Shown here: positions 43,182 to 52,197 of the stretch, piece after piece
Position numbering within the stretch: the first letter of the stretch is position 1
Layout of the letters: the number at the start of each line of letters is the position of its first letter
NCBI RefSeq assembly: GCF_051245535.1
Contig: NZ_CP195303.1
Coordinates: 1,116,001-1,180,000 of the forward strand
Source of the DNA: Micavibrio aeruginosavorus_D
GTDB lineage: Bacteria; Pseudomonadota; Alphaproteobacteria; Micavibrionales; Micavibrionaceae
DNA: 64,000 nucleotides
Reading direction: 5' to 3'
The notes under the pieces: generated by a model
The model's input: the letters and a program-made list of their open reading frames with translations, nothing else
What the model was told of the DNA's origin: nothing
The model's database searches: none
Program-made: the position numbers and the translations under genes

Positions 43182-45068
43182 TCACCCTTGCCCGTCATGA
43201 TCCTGACGCGCCTGATGCAAAGCGAGAATGCGCTGTTCATTTTCCGTACTGAAGTCCCCGGCCAAAGTCTGGCCCGCAACACGCAGTTCCTGGCGTTCGG
43301 CCTGGTCATAAAGTGACCTGATCGTTTCCGCCCACCCCTCACGAACATCCTGCGGTTCTGCTAAGGGACGAGCGAATCCAGCGTGCACATACATAGTGTC
43401 TGACGCCAGATTTTGCAATTCTTTATCAAAGCCATATGCACTTAAATGGTCATAAAACGGCGTTTTTTCAAGGTTTGGGGCCTCGGACAGGGTCCGGATC
43501 ATCATTTGGCGCAAAGAATCGAGCCGCGAATCGGACATGGACAGGGCCCCGAACTGCTCCTCTACCTCTTCGAACAGCCACGGATGATTTAACAGAATCA
43601 AGAGCAGGATCGAATGTGCCCTGCGCTCCTTCTCCACCACCGGGCTGCGCAAGGGGGGCAAATCGATCTTCCGGCCTTTGGCCTTGGGCCCCATATCGCG
43701 CCCGAACCCACGCCCGCCCATACCAGAGCCGCGCGATGCGTTTTGTTTGGCGCGATCCAATTCCCAGAACAGATTGCTGCTCTTCTTCAGCAGCAGCTTG
43801 CGATACTGGTCCTGCACCGCCTTGTCCACGATGCGCGCGGTTTCATCCAGCCATGTGCGCTCCAACCCGGCGCGCTCTTCCGGTGTATTAAAATTGCGGC
43901 CCTCGGTCTGGCTCATCCAGATAAAATCCGCGAGCGGCATCGCCGTGTCGATAATGGTCTGGAACGCCACCGCGCCCTTGGTTTGAATCAAACTGTCCGG
44001 GTCTTCCCCTTCGGGCAGAAACGCAATGCGCGCCGAATGATCCGGGCGCAAATGCGGCAAGATGCGTTCACACGCGCGCGCCGCCGCACGGCGTCCGGCA
44101 TTATCACCGTCGAAGCACAGCACCGGAACCTTCATGTCGCTGGGGATCATCTTCCACAACACGGCGATCTGGTCTTCGGTCAGGGCGGTGCCCAACGGTG
44201 CCACCGCGCCCGTGAACCCAGCGCGCCAACACGCAATCACATCCAGATAACCTTCGACCACGATCAACGGCTTGCCATCAATCGCCGCCTGCCGCGCGTG
44301 CGGCTCACCGAACAGCATCCGCCCCTTGTGGAACAACGGCGAGTCCGAGGAGTTGATATATTTCGGCGGTTTCGATTGCGACGGATCGATGGGGCGCAAA
44401 TGTTCCGGCAACACCCGGCCACCAAACGCCACCACGCGCCCACGCCGATCCGGCACAGGGAAAATCACACGGTCGCGGAAGAACGCATACAGGTCATTGT
44501 TACGCGTCGATTTGCGCGCGACCCCGGCATCCAGAATTTGTTTTTCGCTGAACCCCTGCTCCCGCAGGAATTTGGGCAGCGCGCCACCATCCGCCGGCGC
44601 AAACCCGACCGAGAACGCGGACAGCACATCATCCGGCAATCCCCGTTCGCGCACATAGTGGAGCGCGTCACGATGGGCGGGGCTGTGCAATTGATCCTGA
44701 AACCATTTGGTGGTGGCCGCCATCAGGGCATGGAGATCTTTTTCCTGTTTGGCGTGCTCGACATCCTCACGCGTCTGGCGCGGCACTTCCAACCCGGCTT
44801 GCGGGGCCAGAGCCTCAATCGCCTCAATAAAGGACAAATTGTCATGCCGCATGACAAAGCCCACCGCATCGCCATGCGCGCCGCATCCGAAGCAATGGAA
44901 GAATTGCTTGTCATCATTCACATAGAAAGACGGTGATTTTTCCCCGTGGAACGGACAGCACGCTTTATATTCGTGCCCAGCGCGGACAAGCTTCACCCGC
45001 CGCCCGATAATCTCGGACAGGGACAAACGGTCACGCAGCTCTTGCATAAAACGCGGGGAAATCGACAT
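43182..45068 (-). CDS. dnaG: DNA primase
   Basis: The protein has 628 residues from ATG 45068, where the DnaG N-terminus begins (MSISPRFMQELRDRLSLSEI); the frame is open upstream but without family similarity. The CHC2 zinc domain reads YKACCPFHGEKSPSFYV and FHCFGCGAHGDAVGF. The Toprim domain has GKPLIVVEGYLDVIACWRAG and VLCFDGDNAGRRAA. The C-terminal DnaB-interaction domain is present. It makes RNA primers at the replication fork. The order yqeY, dnaG, rpoD is the usual alphaproteobacterial macromolecular synthesis arrangement, interrupted here by an opposite-strand small gene. Confidence 0.97.
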   Translation of the reverse strand: MSISPRFMQELRDRLSLSEIIGRRVKLVRAGHEYKACCPFHGEKSPSFYVNDDKQFFHCFGCGAHGDAVGFVMRHDNLSFIEAIEALAPQAGLEVPRQTREDVEHAKQEKDLHALMAATTKWFQDQLHSPAHRDALHYVRERGLPDDVLSAFSVGFAPADGGALPKFLREQGFSEKQILDAGVARKSTRNNDLYAFFRDRVIFPVPDRRGRVVAFGGRVLPEHLRPIDPSQSKPPKYINSSDSPLFHKGRMLFGEPHARQAAIDGKPLIVVEGYLDVIACWRAGFTGAVAPLGTALTEDQIAVLWKMIPSDMKVPVLCFDGDNAGRRAAARACERILPHLRPDHSARIAFLPEGEDPDSLIQTKGAVAFQTIIDTAMPLADFIWMSQTEGRNFNTPEERAGLERTWLDETARIVDKAVQDQYRKLLLKKSSNLFWELDRAKQNASRGSGMGGRGFGRDMGPKAKGRKIDLPPLRSPVVEKERRAHSILLLILLNHPWLFEEVEEQFGALSMSDSRLDSLRQMMIRTLSEAPNLEKTPFYDHLSAYGFDKELQNLASDTMYVHAGFARPLAEPQDVREGWAETIRSLYDQAERQELRVAGQTLAGDFSTENEQRILALHQARQDHDGQG

Positions 45069-45300
45069 ATCCGGGTTTTTAGCAGACCGCCCCCCCATAA
45101 ACCAGACCCAAACCAGCCAAATCCCCACATGGGCCCCATACAGCCGCATGAACCTTACAGGCCAGTAAGGTTTCGTTAACCTTTTTCCCAGAATGCTGGG
45201 ATATTCTGGAACACTAAATAGATAAAACCCAAGGCTTTGCTAACGTTTTGGCAAAGGTTTTACGTTAACCTTTAGGCTGGGGTACGGTTGGGAGAGATTG

Positions 45301-45669
45301 ATGACAGAGAAATTATACGCACGGTTTGCGATCGCAAAGCCAACGGGCAAGGTGTCGCTGACACGCGAGTTCGTGGAAGTATCCGGCACGAATATCAAAG
45401 ATATGACCCTGCCCGACAATGTCGTGCGGGTTGATTTCTTTGCGGACATCACCGCCCAACAACCGGCGAAGCGCGTCTTCCTCGGCGTGGATCAGGTGTA
45501 CAGCAAATCCGACATCGACCACCATTACGGTGAATTTTTCACCCACCAGATCGAAGAAGCGGGCGGCAGCCATGCCGTTCTTCTGACCGGCCTCGGCAAA
45601 CTGGTCCCAGCGCAGATCGGCGACGAATTTGTGCATACGGACGGATTGCATCAGATGGCGATTGCCTGA
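45301..45669 (+). CDS. Hypothetical cytosolic protein
   Basis: The protein has 122 residues from ATG 45301, with GGGAGA upstream. It opens MTEKLYARFAIAKPTGKVSL and contains NVVRVDFFADITAQQPAKRV, HHYGEFFTHQIEEAGGSH and LLTGLGKLVPAQIGDEFV. It looks like a compact alpha/beta protein without signal or membrane parts. I do not recognise the family. It is divergent from dnaG (232-base gap with AT-rich sequence) and convergent with yqeY, with a REP-like element between. Confidence 0.7.
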   Translation: MTEKLYARFAIAKPTGKVSLTREFVEVSGTNIKDMTLPDNVVRVDFFADITAQQPAKRVFLGVDQVYSKSDIDHHYGEFFTHQIEEAGGSHAVLLTGLGKLVPAQIGDEFVHTDGLHQMAIA

Positions 45670-45691
45670 TGCGGGCATCCATATAACACAC

Positions 45692-45803
45692 CGTCATCCC
45701 CGCGTAGGCGGGGATCCGGCAAAGAACCGGCAAAGAAAATGTGCGCGAGGTTATGCCTCGCGCACTTCGTTTATGACCAGACCCCCGCCTACGCGGGGGT
45801 GAC
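45692..45803. repeat. REP-like palindromic repeat
   Basis: CGTCATCCCCGCGTAGGCGG and its inverse ending GCGGGGGTGAC (45793-45803) enclose GTGCGCGAGGTTATGCCTCGCGCAC-type inner dyads (about 45740-45765). It lies between two convergent genes. Confidence 0.8.
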
Positions 45804-45814
45804 AATTTAGAGAA

Positions 45815-46300
45815 TTAGCCAGCCAAACGCTGCTTCACCATACCGCTGACCTTGCCCATGTCCATCTGACCGGCATAACGTTCCTTGATCGTCGCCATGA
45901 CTTTGCCCATCTCGCGGATGTCGGTCACGTTCATTTCGGCCAGCACGCGGTCGATCGCGGTTTTCACTTCGGCTTCGTCCATCTGCTTCGGCAGGAAGCG
46001 GCGGATGATGGCAATTTCGGCAACTTCGCGATCGGCCAGATCCTGACGCGCGGCATCGGTATAGGTCTTGGCCGACTCTTCGCGTTGCTTGATCATCGAT
46101 TGCAACATGGACAGGATTTCGCTCTCGCTGATCCCCTCGCTGTTGCCCAGACCGCGGGCGTTGATATCCCGGTCTTTCAGGGCCGCAATGATCAGGCGAA
46201 TCGTCGACAGCGCGATTTCGTCCTTCGCCTTCATGGCTTCTTTCATTGCGGTGTTGAATTCTGCACGTTTTTCCACGTTTTTATCCTTTAATTCGATCAT
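45815..46300 (-). CDS. GatB/YqeY domain-containing protein
   Basis: The protein has 161 residues from ATG 46300 (GGAAGA upstream); the frame is open to 46336. It carries the YqeY pattern: AEFNTAMKEAMKAKDEIALS, STIRLIIAALKDRDINARG, ILSMLQSMIKQREESAKTY, EIAIIRRFLPKQMDEAEVK and DMGKVSGMVKQRLAG. The domain is the tRNA-binding tail of GatB as a stand-alone protein. Its exact role is unknown. It is divergent from carA and upstream of dnaG on the same strand, the common alphaproteobacterial context. Confidence 0.9.
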   Translation of the reverse strand: MIELKDKNVEKRAEFNTAMKEAMKAKDEIALSTIRLIIAALKDRDINARGLGNSEGISESEILSMLQSMIKQREESAKTYTDAARQDLADREVAEIAIIRRFLPKQMDEAEVKTAIDRVLAEMNVTDIREMGKVMATIKERYAGQMDMGKVSGMVKQRLAG

Positions 46301-46356
46301 GTCTTCCGGCATGCTGGCCCCTATATCTGGACTCACCCCCGACAGGAGAACACACC

Positions 46357-47562
46357 ATGCTCGACGTTTCTAACGCCAAACAGCCGCATAATGCAACCGG
46401 TGTCCTTGTTTTGGCTGATGGAACAGTGTTTTGGGGGCGCGGATTTGGCGCGGCCCGGGCCTGTGTCGGGGAAATCTGCTTTAACACGGGGATGAGCGGG
46501 TATCAGGAAATCCTGACCGACCCCTCCTACGCCGGACAGATCATCACCTTCACCTTCCCCCATATTGGCAATGTCGGGGCCAATGATCTGGATATGGAAA
46601 GCACCAAACCCGCCGCCCGCGGCATGATCGTGCGCGAAGATGTGACCGAGCCATCCAACTGGCGCGCGATTGAGGGGCTGGATCAATGGATGAAATCTTA
46701 TGACATTCCCGGCATCTCCGGTTTGGATACGCGCGCATTGACCCGCCACATCCGCGACCACGGCGCCCCGAACGGCGTCATCGCCGTCAGCCCCAGTGGC
46801 GACTTCAACATCACCGCCCTGAAGAAAATGGCCGCCGAATGGCCGGGCCTGAACGGCATGGATCTGGCCAAAGATGTGACGTGCGAAAAAGAATATGTCT
46901 GGACCCAAACCAACTGGGATGCGGACAAAAACGAATATGGCAAAGTCGAAGACCCGGAACACCATGTTGTCGCCATCGATTTTGGCATTAAACGCAATAT
47001 CTTGCGTAATCTTGCTGCAGCAGGATGTAAGATCACCGTCGTCCCCGCCCAGACCAGCGCGGAAGACATTCTGAAGCACAAACCGGACGGCATCTTCCTG
47101 TCCAACGGTCCGGGCGACCCGGCCGCGACCGGAACCTATGCCGTTGCGACCATCAGCAAACTGATCAAATCCGGCACGCCGATCTTTGGCATCTGCCTTG
47201 GCCACCAGCTTCTCGCCCTCGCCCTTGGCGGCAAGACGAAAAAGATGGAACTGGGCCACCGCGGCGCCAACCATCCGGTGAAAGATTTAACCACCGGAAA
47301 AGTCGAAATCACCAGCCAAAACCATGGCTTCCGCATTTTGCCTGATACTTTGCCGCAAGATGCGGAGGTGACCCATGTCAGCCTGTTCGATGGATCAAAC
47401 GAAGGATTAAGACTGAAGGGTAAGCCTGTGTTTTCAGTGCAATATCACCCGGAAGCATCCCCCGGCCCGCGCGACAGCCATTATCTGTTCCAGCGCTTCG
47501 TCGATATGATGAAAAAAGCCGAAAAAACGGAAAAAACAGAACCAGAGGAAAAGGCGGCGTAA
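46357..47562 (+). CDS. carA: Carbamoyl-phosphate synthase small subunit
   Basis: This 401-residue protein has the CarA N-terminal domain (LVLADGTVFWGRGFGAA, GMSGYQEILTDPSYAGQIIT, IPGISGLDTRALTRHIRDHG). The class I glutamine amidotransferase domain contains PIFGICLGHQLLALALG with Cys280, then HRGANHPVKDL and VQYHPEASPGPRDS. It hydrolyses glutamine and feeds ammonia to CarB for pyrimidine and arginine synthesis. The carB gene lies about 1.1 kb downstream, with one unrelated gene and two terminator-like structures between, so the subunits are not directly coupled. Confidence 0.97.
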   Translation: MLDVSNAKQPHNATGVLVLADGTVFWGRGFGAARACVGEICFNTGMSGYQEILTDPSYAGQIITFTFPHIGNVGANDLDMESTKPAARGMIVREDVTEPSNWRAIEGLDQWMKSYDIPGISGLDTRALTRHIRDHGAPNGVIAVSPSGDFNITALKKMAAEWPGLNGMDLAKDVTCEKEYVWTQTNWDADKNEYGKVEDPEHHVVAIDFGIKRNILRNLAAAGCKITVVPAQTSAEDILKHKPDGIFLSNGPGDPAATGTYAVATISKLIKSGTPIFGICLGHQLLALALGGKTKKMELGHRGANHPVKDLTTGKVEITSQNHGFRILPDTLPQDAEVTHVSLFDGSNEGLRLKGKPVFSVQYHPEASPGPRDSHYLFQRFVDMMKKAEKTEKTEPEEKAA

Positions 47563-47575
47563 AAGCCGCCTTTTT
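47551..47575 (+). terminator. Rho-independent terminator of carA
   Basis: AAGGCGGC-GTAAAA-GCCGCCTT followed by TTTC overlaps the carA stop codon (TAA at 47560-47562, within the loop). Confidence 0.85.
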
Positions 47576-47635
47576 CTTGCCCACATCCGGGATCAGGTTG
47601 TAAAAATAAAACTCGTTTCCACGGAGTGTAAAAAC

Positions 47636-48397
47636 ATGAAACTGCATGAGTTAATGATCCGCCACGGCCATTCGATGTTCCGCTGGCGCAGCTATATCCC
47701 CCTGTTCTTTATTGGCCCGCTGCTGCTGGCCTTCCGCGAAAGCGCCCATATTGAAGCCATGGTCGGCGACGCCGCCGAAGATGTCTGGGTGCTGTTCTGC
47801 TTTATCCTGTCTTTGTCAGGCCTCGCCCTGCGCGCCTTTACCGTCGGCTTCGTTCCAGCGGGCACGTCGGGCCGCAACGCCAAGGAACAGCGGGCCGAGG
47901 TTTTGAACACAACCGGCATGTACTCGATTGTTAGAAATCCGCTCTACCTTGCGAATTTCATTATCATTTTGGGCGTCCTGCTGTCTGTCAAAGTTTGGTG
48001 GCTGGCGGCGCTCGCCTCGCTGGTGTTCTTCGTCTATATGGAACGCATCATCCTGACCGAAGAAAGCTTCCTTTTGGGCAAATTCGGCAAGGCCTATAGC
48101 GACTGGTGTGAAAAAACCCCGGTGATCCTGCCGAACTTCAAACTCTGGAAACCATCGACGATGAAATTTTCGATGAAGACGGTTCTGCGCCGTGAATACC
48201 CGGGTCTGCTGGGCATCGGCACCGCCTTCTTCGTGACCGAAATGATTCAGGATCTGGTGTACGAAGGCGAAGCGTTTCGTGAATGGATCGCCGAGGATTA
48301 TATCTGGCCCATCACATACGGACTCATTATCGCAACTTGCCTGAGTTTGCGGCATCTGAAGAAAAATACGGATCTTCTGAAAGTTGAGGGGCGGTAA
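47636..48397 (+). CDS. Isoprenylcysteine/phospholipid methyltransferase-family membrane protein
   Basis: This 253-residue protein has four to six hydrophobic segments. The central motif GMYSIVRNPLYLANFIIILG, then EESFLLGKFGKAYSDWCEKT, is the signature of the ICMT/PEMT membrane methyltransferase family. GTSGRNAKEQRAEVLNTTG precedes it, as in many bacterial members. The C-terminal membrane segments (residues about 185-240) are an extension. The methyl acceptor is unknown; lipids or lipid A are possible. CGGAGTG is upstream of ATG 47636. It is inserted between carA and carB. Confidence 0.82.
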   Translation: MKLHELMIRHGHSMFRWRSYIPLFFIGPLLLAFRESAHIEAMVGDAAEDVWVLFCFILSLSGLALRAFTVGFVPAGTSGRNAKEQRAEVLNTTGMYSIVRNPLYLANFIIILGVLLSVKVWWLAALASLVFFVYMERIILTEESFLLGKFGKAYSDWCEKTPVILPNFKLWKPSTMKFSMKTVLRREYPGLLGIGTAFFVTEMIQDLVYEGEAFREWIAEDYIWPITYGLIIATCLSLRHLKKNTDLLKVEGR

Positions 48398-48413
48398 CGC
48401 CCCTTTTCTTTTA
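48388..48413 (+). terminator. Rho-independent terminator
   Basis: GGGGCG-GTAA-CGCCCC followed by TTTTCTTTT overlaps the stop codon of the methyltransferase gene. Confidence 0.85.
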
Positions 48414-48431
48414 TGCCACCGTTTCTCCGCC

Positions 48432-48499
48432 CGTCACCCCGGCGAAGGCCGGGGTCCATACGATCCACCCTATGGATACCGGCCTTCGCCGGTATGACG
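48432..48499. repeat. REP-like palindromic repeat
   Basis: CGTCACCCCGGCGAAGGCCG and its inverse ending GGTATGACG form a 68-bp dyad between the methyltransferase gene and carB. Confidence 0.85.
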
Positions 48500-48645
48500 A
48501 GAAGGATGAGAATGACAATCATGGGGTCATATGCACTTTTGTGGATAAGCCGCTTGCCCTTTTGCATACGCAATAATACACAATAGGTCTCGGGCCATGA
48601 ATCACCTACACTGATTCCGTCATTTTCAAGGGACCGAGATCCATC

Positions 48646-51600
48646 ATGCCAAAACGTCACGACATTCAATCCATCTGCATCATCGGCGCTGGACCGATTG
48701 TTATTGGGCAAGCCTGTGAGTTTGATTACTCCGGCACGCAAGCCTGTAAGGCCCTGCGCGAGGAAGGATACAAGGTTATCCTGATCAACTCGAACCCGGC
48801 CACGATCATGACCGACCCGAACATGGCGGATGTGACCTATATCGAGCCGATCACACCCGAGATTGTTGCAAAAATTCTGGAAAAGGAACGCCCGCACGCT
48901 TTGCTGCCCACCATGGGTGGGCAAACGGCGCTGAACACTGCGCTGGCCCTGCACGCCAACGGCACGCTGGACGCGCTCGGCATTGAACTGATCGGTGCCC
49001 GCGCCGATGTAATCGCCCGGGCCGAAGACCGCGACCTGTTCCGCCAGTGCATGGACCAGCTCGGCCTCGAAAGCCCGAAGAGCATTACCGTCACAAATTT
49101 GTTCGAAGCCATCGACGCCCTGTCCCATATCGGCCTGCCCTGCATTATCCGCCCGTCTTTCACGCTGGGCGGTACGGGCGGCGGCATTGCCTATAACCGC
49201 GAGGAATTTGAAACCATCGTCCGCGAAGGGCTGGACGCATCCCCGGTGCGGCAGGTTCTGGTCGAGGAATCCGTTCTGGGCTGGAAAGAATATGAGATGG
49301 AGGTCGTGCGCGACCGCAACGATAACTGCATCATCGTTTGCGCCATCGAAAACATTGATCCGATGGGCGTGCATACCGGGGATTCCATCACCGTCGCCCC
49401 GGCGATGACCCTGACCGACAAAGAATATCAACGGATGCGCGATGCCTCTATCGCTGTCCTGCGCGGGATTGGCGTGGAAACCGGCGGATCGAACGTGCAA
49501 TTCGCCGTGAACCCGGACGATGGCCGCATGGTCGTCATTGAAATGAACCCGCGCGTGTCGCGCTCCTCCGCCCTCGCCTCCAAAGCCACAGGCTTCCCGA
49601 TTGCGAAAATCGCGGCAAAACTGGCGGTCGGGTATACGCTGGATGAACTGCAAAACGACATTACGGGCGGGCTGACCCCGGCCAGCTTTGAACCGACCAT
49701 TGATTACGTCGTCACGAAAATCCCGCGTTTCGCGTTTGAAAAATTCCGCGGCACGACCAATATCCTGACCACATCGATGAAATCGGTGGGCGAAGTGATG
49801 GCGTTTGGCCGCAGCTTCGAGGAATCCATCCAGAAAGCCCTGCGCTCGCTGGAAAAGGGCCTGACCGGGTTTGATGAAGTTGTGATTGGCGAAGGCAACG
49901 GGCTGGAACCGCACCCGGACCATGTCCGCGCCGCCATCGCCCGCCCGACGCCCCAGCGTATCCTGTATATCGCGCAAGCCATGCGCCATGGCATGAGCAT
50001 TGATGACATTCACGCCATCACCAAATTCGACAAATGGTTCCTGAACCGCATTGCCGGAATTATCGCCACGGAAAACAAACTGCGCGTTGGTGGCCTGCCC
50101 CGCGACGCCGCCGGGTGGATTGCCGTGAAGAAAATGGGCTTTTCCGATGCCCGTCTGGCCAAATTGATGAACGTCACCCCGGACATGATCCGCACCGCCC
50201 GTCATAAAGTGGGCGCTCTGCCTGTGTTCAAACGCGTCGATAGTTGCGCCGGCGAATTGCCGACCAGCACGGCGTATATGTATAGCTGCTACGAAAATGT
50301 CGGTGCGGAAAACGAATGCAACCCGACCGACCGCGAAAAAATCATCATCCTGGGCGGTGGCCCGAACCGGATTGGTCAGGGCATTGAATTTGATTATTGC
50401 TGTGTTCATGCCGCGTACGCTTTGAAAGAAGCGGGTTATGAAACCATCATGATCAATTGCAACCCGGAAACCGTATCGACCGATTATGATACGTCCGACC
50501 GTTTGTATTTCGAACCACTGACCAACGAAGACGTGATCGAAATTATCCGCGCGGAACAACGCAAGGGCAAGGTCAAGGGCGTGATCGTCCAATTGGGCGG
50601 TCAAACCCCGCTGAAGCTGGCGCAGGCGTTGCAATCCGCCGATATTCCAATTCTGGGCACCAGCCCCGACGCCATCGATCTGGCCGAAGACCGCCAGCGG
50701 TTCCAAAAATTGCTGCATCAAATGAAACTGCGCCAGCCGCCAAACGGTTTGGCCCGGTCCGAAGAGCAGGCCGTTAAGCTGGCCGAGGAACTCGGCTTCC
50801 CGCTGGTCATCCGCCCGTCTTATGTTCTGGGTGGGCAAGGCATGGAAATCGTCCACAGCATGGACGAGCTGAAACGCTACATCAAAACCGCCGTTCAGGT
50901 GTCCGGTGATACCCCGGTCCTGCTCGACCGCTACCTGCGCAGCGCCATTGAAATCGATGTCGATGCGCTGTGCGATGGCACCGAAGTGGCCGTGGTTGGC
51001 ATCATGGAGCATATTGAGGAAGCGGGCATTCACTCCGGTGACTCCGCCTGCGTCCTGCCGCCGCACTCCCTGCCCTATAAAACCGTGAAGGAAATTGAGA
51101 AGCAGACGATCCGTCTGGCCAAGGCCCTGAAGGTCAAAGGGCTGATGAACGTCCAGTTCGCCGTGAAGAAAAACCGCGATACGGGCGAACACGACATCTT
51201 TATTCTGGAGGTCAACCCGCGCGCCAGCCGCACCGTTCCGTTTGTGGCCAAAGCCACGGGTGTTCCGGTCGCCAAAATCGCCGCGCGTTTGATGGCGGGT
51301 GAAATGCTGAGCACCTTCACCACGCAATTGCGCGGTATGGATCAGGAACATACGGCGGTGAAGGCCCCCGTCTTCCCGTTCTCCCGCTTCCCCGGTGTGG
51401 ACCCGATCCTCGGCCCCGAAATGAAATCCACCGGCGAAGTCATGGGCATTGACCGTGACGTGGCCGTGGCCTTCGCCAAATCGCAAATCGCCGCTGGCAC
51501 CCATTTGCCGCTGGAGGGCACCGTGTTCCTGTCCGTGAAAGATTCGGACAAGGAAGCGTTGGTTCCGATCGCGCAGGATCTGGTCGATATGGGCTTTAAC

Positions 51601-51975
51601 CTTGTCGCCACCGGGGGTACATGCGTGTTCCTGAAGGCGCAGGGCCTGCCCGTCACCCGCATCAACAAAGTGATGGAAGGCCAGCCGCATATCGTGGATG
51701 CAATCATCAACGGGCAAATCCAGTTTATGATCAACACCACCAAGGGCCCGCAAGCCGTGACCGACGCGACATCCATCCGTCGTCAGGCGCTGACCTATCG
51801 CATCCCGTATTACACGCTGCTGTCCGCGGCGCGGGCGGGAACGATGGCCATTCGCGCCCTGCGCGCCAAACCGTTGGAAGTGGCATCGATCCAAAGCTAT
51901 TTCGGCGTGGACGGCGAAGGCATCTTCAGCCCCGCCGATCTGGATATCCCACAGGATATGCAGGCGGCGGAGTAA
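48646..51975 (+). CDS. carB: Carbamoyl-phosphate synthase large subunit
   Basis: This 1109-residue protein is full length. The two homologous ATP-grasp halves each begin with a glycine-rich segment: ICIIGAGPIVIGQACEFDYS near the N-terminus and ILGGGPNRIGQGIEFDYCC near residue 565. RPSFTLGGTGGGIAYNREEF and RPSYVLGGQGMEIVHSMDEL mark the two ATP sites. The C-terminal MGS-like allosteric domain (about 950-1090) has GFNLVATGGTCVFLKAQGLP. It makes carbamoyl phosphate with CarA. The long open frame on the opposite strand (48298-51894) is its antisense shadow. Confidence 0.98.
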   Translation: MPKRHDIQSICIIGAGPIVIGQACEFDYSGTQACKALREEGYKVILINSNPATIMTDPNMADVTYIEPITPEIVAKILEKERPHALLPTMGGQTALNTALALHANGTLDALGIELIGARADVIARAEDRDLFRQCMDQLGLESPKSITVTNLFEAIDALSHIGLPCIIRPSFTLGGTGGGIAYNREEFETIVREGLDASPVRQVLVEESVLGWKEYEMEVVRDRNDNCIIVCAIENIDPMGVHTGDSITVAPAMTLTDKEYQRMRDASIAVLRGIGVETGGSNVQFAVNPDDGRMVVIEMNPRVSRSSALASKATGFPIAKIAAKLAVGYTLDELQNDITGGLTPASFEPTIDYVVTKIPRFAFEKFRGTTNILTTSMKSVGEVMAFGRSFEESIQKALRSLEKGLTGFDEVVIGEGNGLEPHPDHVRAAIARPTPQRILYIAQAMRHGMSIDDIHAITKFDKWFLNRIAGIIATENKLRVGGLPRDAAGWIAVKKMGFSDARLAKLMNVTPDMIRTARHKVGALPVFKRVDSCAGELPTSTAYMYSCYENVGAENECNPTDREKIIILGGGPNRIGQGIEFDYCCVHAAYALKEAGYETIMINCNPETVSTDYDTSDRLYFEPLTNEDVIEIIRAEQRKGKVKGVIVQLGGQTPLKLAQALQSADIPILGTSPDAIDLAEDRQRFQKLLHQMKLRQPPNGLARSEEQAVKLAEELGFPLVIRPSYVLGGQGMEIVHSMDELKRYIKTAVQVSGDTPVLLDRYLRSAIEIDVDALCDGTEVAVVGIMEHIEEAGIHSGDSACVLPPHSLPYKTVKEIEKQTIRLAKALKVKGLMNVQFAVKKNRDTGEHDIFILEVNPRASRTVPFVAKATGVPVAKIAARLMAGEMLSTFTTQLRGMDQEHTAVKAPVFPFSRFPGVDPILGPEMKSTGEVMGIDRDVAVAFAKSQIAAGTHLPLEGTVFLSVKDSDKEALVPIAQDLVDMGFNLVATGGTCVFLKAQGLPVTRINKVMEGQPHIVDAIINGQIQFMINTTKGPQAVTDATSIRRQALTYRIPYYTLLSAARAGTMAIRALRAKPLEVASIQSYFGVDGEGIFSPADLDIPQDMQAAE

Positions 51976-51994
51976 CCACGCCCCTATTTCAGGA

Positions 51995-52021
51995 CGTCAT
52001 CCCGGCGAAAGCCGGGATCTT
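51995..52021. repeat. Solo REP-like half element
   Basis: CGTCATCCCGGCGAAAGCC followed by GGGATCTT is a single arm of the dispersed palindrome, 20 bases after the carB stop; no partner arm follows. Its own hairpin may help end carB transcription. Confidence 0.7.
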
Positions 52022-52037
52022 CCCCAAACCCTAAAAA

Positions 52038-52154
52038 TCTCACCACGAAGACACGAAGATCACTAAGTTTTCACGAAGAAGGAAAAAGCGCGCACTTGCG
52101 CGCACTGAAAAACTTCGTGTTTTTCTTCATGCCCTTCGTGTCTTCGTGGTGAGA
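52038..52154. repeat. Large inverted repeat of the CACGAAGACACGAAG type
   Basis: A perfect 21-bp arm (52038-52058, core CACCACGAAGACACGAAG) recurs inverted at 52134-52154. The 75-base interior holds further CACGAAG / CTTCGTG copies and a GCGCGCAC-TTGC-GCGC hairpin at the centre, so the entire segment can fold back. It lies between carB and the ABC exporter gene. Confidence 0.88.
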
Positions 52155-52197
52155 TACGATTCCCTCGCCGGGATAAAAAAATGGAAAGAGTACGCGC

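Noticed and set aside
43614..44936. 440-codon open frame on the plus strand
   Set aside because: It is antisense to dnaG.
48298..51894. 1198-codon open frame on the minus strand
   Set aside because: It is fully antisense to carB, whose protein is unmistakable; composition (Arg, Gly, His, Phe) is that of a reverse-frame shadow.
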